From positions 4,464,001-4,528,000 of the forward strand of contig NZ_CP108474.1 of NCBI RefSeq assembly GCF_036226445.1: a stretch of 64,000 nt of DNA, read 5' to 3'. The position numbers and the translations under genes were made by a program. Shown piece after piece: positions 47,743 to 56,105 of this stretch (positions are counted from its first letter, which is position 1; every line of letters starts with the position of its first letter). The notes below the pieces were generated by a model, which saw nothing but the letters and a program-made list of their open reading frames with translations, ran no database searches and was not told the DNA's origin. This DNA comes from Streptomyces sp. NBC_01255. Its GTDB lineage: Bacteria > Actinomycetota > Actinomycetes > Streptomycetales > Streptomycetaceae.

Positions 47743-48897
47743 TTACGCGCCGCCCTGGCCGAGCGCGGGGCCCCGCACCGACGAGCGGCCCACGACCGTG
47801 CCCGCGCGGTCGATGCAGATCACGTCCACCGCGACCGGCGCGCCCCGCAGGACCGCGAGGGACTCGTCGCGGGCGCGGGCGCCGACGAGGTCGCCGAGGG
47901 GCACGCCGGCGGCCTCGCAGAGGCGGAGCGCGGCGAGGCCCGTGTTGGCCTCGGCGATCTCCGCGGCGAGGGCCTCGGAGGCGCCGCCGGTGCGGGCCAG
48001 GTCGGCGAGGAAGCCCTTGTCGACCTGGGAGCGGGCCGAGTGGAGGTCGAGATGGCCCGCGGCCAGCTTGGAGAGCTTGGCGAAGCCGCCGCAGACGGTG
48101 AGCCGGTCCACGGGGTGGCGGCGGATGTACTTGAGGACCGCGCCCGCGAAGTCGCCCATGTCGAGGAGCGCGATCTCCGGCAGCTCGTACATCCCGGCGA
48201 CCGTGCGCTCGGAGGTCGAGCCGGTGCAGCCGGCGACGTGCGTGAGGCCGCCCGCGCGGGCCACGTCCACGCCCCGGCGGATGGAGTCGATCCACGCCGA
48301 GCAGGAGTAGGGGACGACGACGCCGGTCGTGCCGAGGATCGACAGGCCGCCGAGGATGCCGATCCGCGGGTTCCAGGTGGAGCGGGCGATCTCGGCGCCG
48401 TTGTCGACGGAGACGGTGATCTCGACGTCCCCGGGCGCCCCGTGCCGCGCCGCGACCCCGGCGACGTGCTCGCGCATCAGCTGCCGGGGCACGGGGTTGA
48501 TCGCGGGTTCGCCGACCTCCAGGGGGAGGCCGGGCAGGGTGACCGTGCCGACGCCGTCGCCCGCCCGGAAGACGACGCCGGAGCCGGGCGGCAGGAGCCG
48601 TACGGTCGAGCGGATCACCGCGCCGTGCGTGACGTCCGGGTCGTCGCCCGCGTCCTTCACGACGGCCGCCATGGCGGCCCCGCCCGACAGGGACTCGGCG
48701 GTGAGCGCGAACGCCGGCGTCTGCCCCTTGGGCAGCGTGATCGTCACCGGGTCGGGGAACTCGCCGGTCAGGAGCGCGGTGTACGCGGCGGTCGTCGCCG
48801 CCGTCGCACAGGCACCGGTCGTCCACCCCGGGCGCAGACCGGTGTGCTTGAGTTGGGCCTCGCGCCCGCCGCTCGACGTCCCGCCGCCCGACTTCAT
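47743..48897 (-). CDS. cbiD: Cobalt-precorrin-5B C1-methyltransferase
   Basis: A 384-residue CbiD: LRPGWTTGACATAATTAAYTALL, INPVPRQLMREHVA, TVSVDNGAEIARSTWNPRIGILGGLSILGTTG-type beginning TVSVDNGAEIA, AGCTGSTSE, and VCGGFAKLSKLAAGH. CbiD belongs classically to the anaerobic branch, replacing CobF. AGGAG lies 7 nt before ATG 48897 and falls inside the start region of divergent cobK, only 12 nt away. Confidence 0.95.
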   Translation of the reverse strand: MKSGGGTSSGGREAQLKHTGLRPGWTTGACATAATTAAYTALLTGEFPDPVTITLPKGQTPAFALTAESLSGGAAMAAVVKDAGDDPDVTHGAVIRSTVRLLPPGSGVVFRAGDGVGTVTLPGLPLEVGEPAINPVPRQLMREHVAGVAARHGAPGDVEITVSVDNGAEIARSTWNPRIGILGGLSILGTTGVVVPYSCSAWIDSIRRGVDVARAGGLTHVAGCTGSTSERTVAGMYELPEIALLDMGDFAGAVLKYIRRHPVDRLTVCGGFAKLSKLAAGHLDLHSARSQVDKGFLADLARTGGASEALAAEIAEANTGLAALRLCEAAGVPLGDLVGARARDESLAVLRGAPVAVDVICIDRAGTVVGRSSVRGPALGQGGA

Positions 48898-48909
48898 GAA
48901 GAGGCTCCT

Positions 48910-49644
48910 GTGCTGCACATACTCATTCTCGGGGGGACGACCGAGGCCCGCGCGCTCGCCGGACTGCTGCACGGCGAGACCGGCGTACACGTGACCAGCT
49001 CGCTCGCGGGGCGGGTGGCGAACCCCCGGCTGCCGGCCGGGGAGGTCCGGATCGGCGGGTTCGGCGGCGCGGACGGTCTCGCGGCCTGGCTGCGCGAGCA
49101 CGCCGTGGACGCGGTCATCGACGCCACCCATCCCTTCGCCGAGCGGATCAGCTTCAACGCGGCCCGGGCGGCCGCCACCGCCCATGTTCCCCTGCTGGCG
49201 CTGCGCCGTCCCGGCTGGGTCCCGGTGGACGGCGACCGCTGGGTGTCCGTGCCGTCCCTCGACGCGGCGGCCGGGGCCCTGGACGGTCTCGGCGACCGCG
49301 TCTTCCTGACCACGGGCCGCATGGGCCTCGCGGCCTTCGCGGACCGCCCCGAGTGGTTCCTGGTCCGCTCGGTCGACGCCCCGGACGCGCCGATGCCGGC
49401 CCGCACCGAGATCCTCCTCGACCGGGGCCCCTTCACCCTGGACGGCGAGCGGGAGCTCCTCGCCCGCCACCGGATCGACGTCCTGGTGACGAAGGACAGC
49501 GGCGGCGCGGCGACCGCCCCGAAACTGACCGCGGCCCGCGAGGCGGGCATCCCGGTCGTGGTGGTCTGCCGCCCCCCGGTCCCGGAGGGCGTACGCACGG
49601 CGGCGACCCCCGACGAGGCCGCCGCCTGGGCGCTACGGGGCTGA
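48910..49644 (+). CDS. cobK: Precorrin-6A reductase
   Basis: A 244-residue NADPH-dependent reductase. HILILGGTTEARALAGLL (nucleotide-binding start), VTSSLAGRV, RIGGFGGADGLAAWL, VIDATHPFAERIS and LVTKDSGGAATAPKL are the CobK/CbiJ signatures. GTG 48910 has AGAGG 5-6 nt upstream, inside cbiD. It reduces the C18-C19 bond of precorrin-6A. Confidence 0.95.
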   Translation: MLHILILGGTTEARALAGLLHGETGVHVTSSLAGRVANPRLPAGEVRIGGFGGADGLAAWLREHAVDAVIDATHPFAERISFNAARAAATAHVPLLALRRPGWVPVDGDRWVSVPSLDAAAGALDGLGDRVFLTTGRMGLAAFADRPEWFLVRSVDAPDAPMPARTEILLDRGPFTLDGERELLARHRIDVLVTKDSGGAATAPKLTAAREAGIPVVVVCRPPVPEGVRTAATPDEAAAWALRG

Positions 49645-49656
49645 GCCCGGGCCTCG

Positions 49657-51726
49657 TCAGACGAGCGCGGGCCACACGGTGGACAGGGCGCGCGTCGCGA
49701 CCGTGGTGCCGTCGGCCCGCACCGCCTGGAAGGTGTAGAAGTACGCCCGTCCGGGCACGGCCGTCCTGTCCACGTAGCTGGTGCCGGCGGCGGGAAGCAG
49801 CCCCGTGTGGAGCGGTTCGTACGCCTTGGTGGCCGGGTTCCAGCGGCTCATCCGGTAACCGGCGATCTGTGCGCACGGCTCGGCGGTGAAGCACGTCCAG
49901 CCGATGGACGGCGCACTCGTGGTGACGTCCGACCAGTTCATGGCACCCGAGAGGTTCCAGTCGTCGACGACGTTCACGGACGGCCGGAGGTCGAGCTCCG
50001 TCGCGGTGACCTTCGCGATGTCCGGACCGTAGAGGGAAAGGCTGTTGCCCCAGCGGTCGCGGGCGCTCACCGCGTAGACGGCGGCCTCCCCGTCGGGGAC
50101 GTTGGGGCAGACCATGGCCAGGGGGTCGCTCTGGCCCTCCCGGCAGCCGGCCCAGGCGATGGTGCCGTTCTCCCTGGCGACTCCCTGCCACGCCGAGTAG
50201 CCGACGACGTCGTCGTCCGCCGGAGGCTTCCAGGTCAGCAGCGTGCCGTCGGCCCGCGGGGTGGCCTTCAGGTCGACGACCGGCGCGGGCGCGACGCTGT
50301 CGCCGCTGCGGATGGTGACGGGGGCGGACAGCGGCGACTCGTTGCCCACCGGGTCGACGGCGGTGACGGCGTACGTGTGGTAGCCGTTCGGCGCCATGTC
50401 CTCGTCCTGGCACTCGATCCTGACGGGGGCCGATCCCGCTACCTCGTACAGGTTGCAGGAGACGCGGGTGAGGTCGGTCGGATCGAGGGCGGTTCCGGGC
50501 GAGCGGTAGACGCGGAAGCCTCCGGAGTAGGCGACCTCGTTGCCGAAGGATCCGATCATGTTCCAGGAGATGACGGTCTTGTCGAGCTCGGCGAGAGCGC
50601 GCACAGCCGTTGGTGCCGGCGGCGGCGTCGTGTCGGTCCTGTTGCCGCTGACGACGGCGGAGTACGCCGAGGGGAGTTCGGCGGTGTCGAAGGCGCGGAC
50701 GCGGTAGTACCGCGGGACTCCAGCCGGTGCCGAACTGTCCCAGTAGCGCAGGTCGGTGAACGGACCGTAGGTGTATGGCGTGAGCACCGTGAACGGCCCT
50801 GTCGGCTGGTCGGCCGCTTCCACCTCGTACCGTACGGCGTCGGTCGCCGCCTTCCAGCTCAGCTGGTTCTCGTTGTTGGCGGTGGAGACGGTGAGGCCCG
50901 TCGGAGTGGCGGGGGCGGTGCGGTCGATGGTGTGGACGGTCGGGTCGTAGGGGCTGCCGTACGACTCGTTGCCGGCCTTGTCCCGTGCCCGTACCTCGTA
51001 GACGTACGTCTGGCCGGTGCGCGGTGTGTTGTCCGTGTAGGACCTGGTGGTCAGCAGGGCGGTGCCGCTGACCCGGCTCCAGGCGGTGGAGGTCTCCGGG
51101 CGCCGGTAGACGCTGTACCCGGCGAGGTCCATCTCCTTGTTCGCGTTCCAGTAGATCTTGGTCGCCCCCGTGGTGTAGTTGGGGTCGACCCAGGCGCTGG
51201 CCGGTGCGAGCGGCCGTACCTTGTCGACGGTCGCCGAAGTGCGGGGCGCGTAGCCGAACTTGACGTTCGCCGCGCCCGTCCAGGTCACGTAGTGCACGAC
51301 GATCGTGTGGCGGCCGGACGGGATGGTGAGGTCGACCGTCTTCTTCTGGGTCGTGGAGACGTTCTTCCACAGGTCGATCTTGCGCACGCCGTCGAGGCTT
51401 ACGCGGATGCCGTCCTGCGCCTCCGCGGTGAACGTGAAGGGGCCGCCGGAGCCGAAGTCGCGGGTGAGGGTCCAGCGGACGCCGAAGTTGTCCTTCGGGA
51501 GCGTGGTGACGGCCGGGTCGCCGAGGCCGTAGTTCTCGGCGATGACGCTGTCGCAGGTGACCAGCTTGGGCGTGCCCGTGAGCGTGGTGTTGGCGTAGTA
51601 GTCCGCCTTCCACAGCGGGGAGGCGCAGGTGACGGCCGCTGCGGCCGGGGTGGCGGTCAGCAGACCGCCGGATGCGACGAGGGCGGCCGTGGTGGCCAGC
51701 GCGCTCAGTCGGGTACGAGTGATCAC
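49657..51726 (-). CDS. Secreted PA14/fibronectin type III repeat protein
   Basis: A 689-residue exported protein: signal peptide residues 1-30 (ALATTAALVASGGLLTATPAAAA), a PA14-type domain at about 38-165 (WKADYYANTTLTGTPKLV, FTFTAEAQDGIRVSLDG, IPSGRHTIVVHYV), then about five FnIII repeats (SYTDNTPRTGQTYVYEVRARDKAG and similar). No catalytic domain is visible. A glycan-binding or scaffold role at the cell surface is likely. Start follows a GAAAGGG-type site. Confidence 0.88.
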   Translation of the reverse strand: MITRTRLSALATTAALVASGGLLTATPAAAAVTCASPLWKADYYANTTLTGTPKLVTCDSVIAENYGLGDPAVTTLPKDNFGVRWTLTRDFGSGGPFTFTAEAQDGIRVSLDGVRKIDLWKNVSTTQKKTVDLTIPSGRHTIVVHYVTWTGAANVKFGYAPRTSATVDKVRPLAPASAWVDPNYTTGATKIYWNANKEMDLAGYSVYRRPETSTAWSRVSGTALLTTRSYTDNTPRTGQTYVYEVRARDKAGNESYGSPYDPTVHTIDRTAPATPTGLTVSTANNENQLSWKAATDAVRYEVEAADQPTGPFTVLTPYTYGPFTDLRYWDSSAPAGVPRYYRVRAFDTAELPSAYSAVVSGNRTDTTPPPAPTAVRALAELDKTVISWNMIGSFGNEVAYSGGFRVYRSPGTALDPTDLTRVSCNLYEVAGSAPVRIECQDEDMAPNGYHTYAVTAVDPVGNESPLSAPVTIRSGDSVAPAPVVDLKATPRADGTLLTWKPPADDDVVGYSAWQGVARENGTIAWAGCREGQSDPLAMVCPNVPDGEAAVYAVSARDRWGNSLSLYGPDIAKVTATELDLRPSVNVVDDWNLSGAMNWSDVTTSAPSIGWTCFTAEPCAQIAGYRMSRWNPATKAYEPLHTGLLPAAGTSYVDRTAVPGRAYFYTFQAVRADGTTVATRALSTVWPALV

Positions 51727-51890
51727 GAAGAGTGGGGCCCTTTCCGGACCTGCGGGGATGACCTGCGGGGAACAGACGACGCGTGGGGGGAAGGGGCGGT
51801 GCGGGTGGGGCCGGTGTTCCGCCGGAGGGGGACTTTACCGGCCCGTTCCTTCCGCGCGACAGGGGATTCGGCTCGGCGTTCAATGGAGGG

Positions 51891-53438
51891 GTGAGTACCG
51901 TCCGCTGGCTGGTCACGGCGGGGCTCGTGGCGCTGTTGGGCGCCGCGCCGAGCCCCTCCCCCACCCCCGATCCGCCGCCCCCGCAGCCGCCTCCCGTGCT
52001 CGACCAGGCGGACGTGGACCGGGCGGTCGGCCGGCTCGACGCCACGGTCACGGAGCTGATGAAGCGCACCGGTGTCCCCGGCGTCTCCGTCGCCGTCGTG
52101 TACGAGGACCGGGTCGTCGTCGTGAAGGGGTACGGGGTCCGCGAGGTCGGCAAGGAGGCCCGGGTCGACGCCGACACCGTCTTCCAGCTGGCCTCGGTGT
52201 CGAAGCCGATCGCGTCCACCGTCGTCGCCGGGGCCGTCGGCGTCGAGGGCTGGCAGCGTCCCGTCGCCGACGACCTGCCGGAATTCCGGCTGAAGGACCC
52301 GTGGGTGAGCTCCCACGCGACGGTCGCCGACCTGTTCTCGCACCGCAGCGGCCTGCCCGACCACGCGGGCGACCTCCTGGAGGACCTCGGCTACGACCAG
52401 GAGTACATCGTCTCCCACCTGCGGTACGAGCCCCTCGCGCCGTTCCGCGCGAGCTACGCGTACACCAACTTCGGTCTGACGGCGGCCGCCGAGTCCGTGG
52501 CCGAGCGGGAGGGCGTGCCGTGGGAGAAGCTCGCCGAGGACACGCTCTACAAGCCCGCCGGCATGAACGACACCAGCTCCCGCTTCGAGGACTTCGCCGA
52601 CAACGCCGACCGGGCCGTCGGCCACGTACAGGAACCCGACGGCACCTGGAAGGCGCGGTACGTCCGCGACCCGGACGCCCAGTCACCGGCGGGCGGCGTC
52701 AGCTCCTCGGCCACCGACATGGCGACCTGGATGCGGCTCCAGCTGGCGAACGGCGAGCTCGACGGGCGCCGGATCGTCGACGAGGACGCCCTCCTCGTCA
52801 CCCACCACCCCCAGGCCGTGTCCTCGCCGCCGCACGCACCGGCCGGCCGGACCGGCTTCTACGGCCTCGGCTGGAACGTGTCGTACGACGACGAGGGCCG
52901 GCTGCGCCTCTCGCACACCGGGGCGTTCGCGCTCGGCGCGCACACCAACGTCACGATGCTGCCGGGCGAGCAGCTCGGGATCGTCGTCCTCACCAACGGG
53001 GCCCCGGCCGGCGTCGCGGACACCGTCGCGCTCGACTTCTTCGACACGGCGCAGGACGGCGAGCCGAGCAGGGACTGGCTGCCGCTGGTCGACGGCATCT
53101 ACAAGCAGCAGGAGGAGGCGGGCCGTTCGGAGACGGACTTCGCGAAGCCGCCCGCCGACCCCACCGCTGCGAAGGCCGCCGACGCCTACACCGGCACGTA
53201 CGCCAACGACTACTACGGCAAACTGACGGTCGTCGAGGAGGACGGCGGCCTGGTGCTGAAGCTGGGGCCGGAGCCCCAGTCGTACCGGCTCACGCACTAC
53301 GACGGGAACACGTTCAGCTTCCCGACGCGCGGGGAGAACGCCGTCGGCCCGACCGGCGTCACGTTCTCCCCGGACGGCAAGACCGTCCGCGTCGAGTACC
53401 TGGACCAGGAGGGGCTTGGCACCTTCACCCGCGGCTGA
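51891..53438 (+). CDS. Exported beta-lactamase-fold serine hydrolase
   Basis: A 515-residue class C beta-lactamase/esterase-like protein. Short signal (about 1-18) and a Pro-rich linker (SPSPTPDPPPPQPPP) precede the domain: catalytic SxxK in LASVSKPIAS, YxN in YAYTNFGLT and the HTG-like triad LRLSHTGAFALGAHT. The C-terminal ~90 residues form a DUF3471-like beta domain (YTGTYANDYYGKLTVVEEDG). Acts on D-amino-acid peptides or esters outside the cell. GTG 51891 follows GGAGGG with no spacer; start uncertain by a few codons. Confidence 0.87.
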   Translation: MSTVRWLVTAGLVALLGAAPSPSPTPDPPPPQPPPVLDQADVDRAVGRLDATVTELMKRTGVPGVSVAVVYEDRVVVVKGYGVREVGKEARVDADTVFQLASVSKPIASTVVAGAVGVEGWQRPVADDLPEFRLKDPWVSSHATVADLFSHRSGLPDHAGDLLEDLGYDQEYIVSHLRYEPLAPFRASYAYTNFGLTAAAESVAEREGVPWEKLAEDTLYKPAGMNDTSSRFEDFADNADRAVGHVQEPDGTWKARYVRDPDAQSPAGGVSSSATDMATWMRLQLANGELDGRRIVDEDALLVTHHPQAVSSPPHAPAGRTGFYGLGWNVSYDDEGRLRLSHTGAFALGAHTNVTMLPGEQLGIVVLTNGAPAGVADTVALDFFDTAQDGEPSRDWLPLVDGIYKQQEEAGRSETDFAKPPADPTAAKAADAYTGTYANDYYGKLTVVEEDGGLVLKLGPEPQSYRLTHYDGNTFSFPTRGENAVGPTGVTFSPDGKTVRVEYLDQEGLGTFTRG

Positions 53439-53558
53439 CCGCGGCTCACTGCGGCTGACCGCGGCTCGCCAAGGGGCGGCGACTCGGGTGCAGTTGCGAA
53501 CGGCGCCACCGCACCGACCCATGCGGTGAGCGGGCAGATCACGGTTTCGGCTTTGCTC

Positions 53559-53589
53559 TTGATCACGACCGGGTGGGGTCGGCTAGTCT
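53559..53589 (+). promoter_or_regulatory. Possible promoter of the ESX-like module
   Basis: TTGATC (53559-53564) and TAGTCT (53584-53589), 19 bp apart, lie 44 nt before GTG 53633. The spacer is long, so confidence is limited. Confidence 0.4.
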
Positions 53590-53632
53590 CGCCCGGGTAT
53601 CGGAAGCATGGCGTGCGTATCGGGGGACACAC

Positions 53633-53932
53633 GTGGGTTGGGATCTCAACATCTCGGCGGGGGAACTGCGGGCTTCGGCCGGCGCCGCCGACGCTCTGGC
53701 GGCGGACTTGCACGAGCCGCTGCGCAAGGCGGGCGCCGATCTGGCGTCGGCCGCCGCGGCCTTCGGGCCGTGGACCGTGGGCCCGCGGATGTCGCAGACC
53801 GGCGAGGGCTGGGGCTCGGGCCTGGAGACCCTGCGGGGCCGGCTCACCGAGCACGCGAACGGGCTCCGCCATCTCGCCGACGGGCGCGACGTCATGGAGC
53901 AGGACGTCATGTCCTGCTTCCAGGGCTGGTGA
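53633..53932 (+). CDS. Small WXG100-like helical protein
   Basis: A 99-residue helical protein (VGWDLNISAGELRASAGAAD, then HEPLRKAGADLASAAAAFG and GLETLRGRLTEHANGLRHLADG). Size and two long helices with a WTVG-like turn resemble ESX WXG100 partners, though the canonical WxG is imperfect. GGGGGA precedes GTG 53633. Followed 7 nt later by the DUF1023 hydrolase. Confidence 0.7.
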   Translation: MGWDLNISAGELRASAGAADALAADLHEPLRKAGADLASAAAAFGPWTVGPRMSQTGEGWGSGLETLRGRLTEHANGLRHLADGRDVMEQDVMSCFQGW

Positions 53933-53939
53933 CGGCGCC

Positions 53940-55535
53940 GTGACGGAGCACTTCGCCCAGTTGATGAAGCAGGACTTCGCGGACCTGGACAGCGCCGTGG
54001 GCTCCTGGAAGAAGCTCGCCGACGCCCTGTCGCAGACGCAGACGGGCAGCGGCAGGCGGGTGACCGGACCGCTGCACAAGGCGGGCTGGACCGGCGTCAG
54101 CGCCACGTACGGCCTCGAAGCCATGGAGGCCACGGAGAGCAAGCTGGGGACGGGCCGCACCAACGCCCAGCTGATCGCCACCACCCTGGACACCCTCAAC
54201 ACGAAGATGCAGGCGGCCCAGCGCAAGCTGCGCGCCGCCGTCGCCGACGCGGAGGCGGCGGGCCACACGGTCCGCGACGACGGCTGGGTCGAGTCCAAGC
54301 AGGCCGTGGACCCGAAGTACCACAACGACCCGGACTACGCGGACGCCCAGCGCGACGCCAACTCCGGCCTCGGCGGCTTCCGTGCCCGGATCGACGCGGC
54401 CGTGGCGGAGGCGGAGGCGGCGAGCAACGAGGGCGCCGAAGTCCTGCGCCAGATCGACCCGTTCGACCTCGACAAGCGGTACGGCGGCGCCCATGCCCAG
54501 GAGGACGCGGCCCGGGTCGCCGCCTTCGCGGGCATCGACAAGAAGGACATCCCCGACGGTACGGACCCGCAGCGCTCGGCGGACTGGTGGAAGGGTCTGG
54601 ACGAGGAAGACAAGCGGATGTACCTGGCGGCGTACCCGGAGCAGGTCGGCGGCCTCGACGGCCTGCCCGCGACCACCCGCGACCAGGCCAACCGGACCGT
54701 GCTCGACATGCGCCTCAACGACTACGCGCAGCGCGAGGGCGACCTCGGCTACCACGACCGCTCCAGTTACCAGGGCCTGCAGAAGCTGAAGGACCGGATG
54801 GACAAGTCGGACACGGCCCCGGAGCACAAGCAGCTCCACCTGTTGGGCTTCAGTACGGAGGGGGACGGCAGGGCGATCGTCTCGGTCGGCAACCCGGACA
54901 AGGCGGCGCACACGGCGGTGTCGGTGCCGGGGACGGACAACCAGCTCGACAACTTCACCGACTCGATCGACCGGGCGGAGAAGCTGCAGGACTCGGCCGG
55001 TGAGCGCACCCCGGGCCAGGGCAAGGATGTCGCCGTCATCGCCTGGCTCGACTACGACGCCCCCGAGCTGGACCTCGGCGTCGTCACGCCGGGCCGGGCC
55101 GAGGACGACGCCGAGACCCTCCGCGACTTCACTCACGGACTGCGCGCCTCGCACGAGGGTGAGCGGACCCACATGACCGTCGTCGGGCACAGCTACGGCT
55201 CCACCATGGTGGGCACGGCCGATTCCGGCGGTCAGGGACTGGACACCGACGACATGATCGTCGTCGGCAGCCCGGGCCTCAACGTGGACCGGGCCGACCA
55301 GCTCCAGGTCTCGCCCTCCCGGCTCTGGGTCGGCGCGGCGCCGGACGACGGCGTCGTGAACTGGACTGCGGACAAGACCCTCGGTGAGAACCCGGCCGAC
55401 CCTGCCTTCGGCGGCCAGCAGATGTACGTCGACACCAGCGGCCACAGCGGCTACTGGAACGACGACAGCCAGAGCCTGGCGAACCAGGGGCGCATCATCG
55501 CCGGGAAGCAGCCGGAGGGCGCTCCCGCCTCATGA
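53940..55535 (+). CDS. DUF1023-type alpha/beta hydrolase with ESX-like N-terminus
   Basis: A 531-residue protein. Residues 1-190 are long coiled helices (DFADLDSAVGSWKKLADAL, LDTLNTKMQAAQRKLRAAV), typical of T7SS substrates. Residues ~225-520 are the DUF1023 hydrolase: HLLGFSTEGDGRAIVSVGNP, TVVGHSYGSTM (nucleophile Ser), VVGSPGLNVDRADQL and DTSGHSGYW (catalytic His). GTG start 7 nt after the previous stop; stop overlaps the lipoprotein gene. Probably secreted or membrane-associated. Confidence 0.85.
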   Translation: MTEHFAQLMKQDFADLDSAVGSWKKLADALSQTQTGSGRRVTGPLHKAGWTGVSATYGLEAMEATESKLGTGRTNAQLIATTLDTLNTKMQAAQRKLRAAVADAEAAGHTVRDDGWVESKQAVDPKYHNDPDYADAQRDANSGLGGFRARIDAAVAEAEAASNEGAEVLRQIDPFDLDKRYGGAHAQEDAARVAAFAGIDKKDIPDGTDPQRSADWWKGLDEEDKRMYLAAYPEQVGGLDGLPATTRDQANRTVLDMRLNDYAQREGDLGYHDRSSYQGLQKLKDRMDKSDTAPEHKQLHLLGFSTEGDGRAIVSVGNPDKAAHTAVSVPGTDNQLDNFTDSIDRAEKLQDSAGERTPGQGKDVAVIAWLDYDAPELDLGVVTPGRAEDDAETLRDFTHGLRASHEGERTHMTVVGHSYGSTMVGTADSGGQGLDTDDMIVVGSPGLNVDRADQLQVSPSRLWVGAAPDDGVVNWTADKTLGENPADPAFGGQQMYVDTSGHSGYWNDDSQSLANQGRIIAGKQPEGAPAS

Positions 55536-56083
55536 CGCCTGTGACCCTGAGGAATTCCGTGACCCGGCCTGTGATCCGGAGGGCTTCGCTCGCCCTCGTA
55601 CCTGTTCTCGTACTGCTCCTGGGGGGCTGTGTGTCCGACGAAGCGAAGAACGATCCACTGCCCCGCATGAGCAAGCAGAAGGCGGAGGAGTGGGCCGAGC
55701 ACTGGACGAGTTCCATGGCGCGCACGGCCGAGGCGGAGGTCGTCGCGTCGACCCGGCAGGCGAACTTCTCCAACTGCCTCGGCAAGGGCGGGGAGTCGGC
55801 GAGCGACGGCCGCTTCACCCTGCGGTACAACCTCCGCGCGAAGCTGCCCAGGGACCGGCAGGCGGCGGGCATCCGCGCGATCAAGGACGAGCTGGAGAAG
55901 CAGGGCTTCGAGATCCAGGGCTACCGGTCCGACCCGGCCAAGGATCCCGTGAACCTGGTCGACGCCAGGCAGCCGGAGCAGCGCTTCGCCGTCTCCGCGG
56001 AGGACCTGGACGACCAGCTGATCGTGCTCGTCGTGAGCACCCCCTGCCTCCTGCCGCCCGACGTCGAGCAGCAGGAGTTCTGA
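55532..56083 (+). CDS. Lipoprotein of the DUF1023 module
   Basis: A 183-residue lipoprotein with signal RRASLALVPVLVLLLGGC, lipobox LLGGC (Cys33). The mature part is soluble and charged (QANFSNCLGKGGESASDGRF, LRYNLRAKLP). ATG overlaps the hydrolase stop (ATGA), so it is the third gene of the module and probably interacts with the hydrolase at the membrane. Confidence 0.8.
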   Translation: MTPVTLRNSVTRPVIRRASLALVPVLVLLLGGCVSDEAKNDPLPRMSKQKAEEWAEHWTSSMARTAEAEVVASTRQANFSNCLGKGGESASDGRFTLRYNLRAKLPRDRQAAGIRAIKDELEKQGFEIQGYRSDPAKDPVNLVDARQPEQRFAVSAEDLDDQLIVLVVSTPCLLPPDVEQQEF

Positions 56084-56105
56084 CCTCCGTCGGTCGTCGG
56101 GGCCG

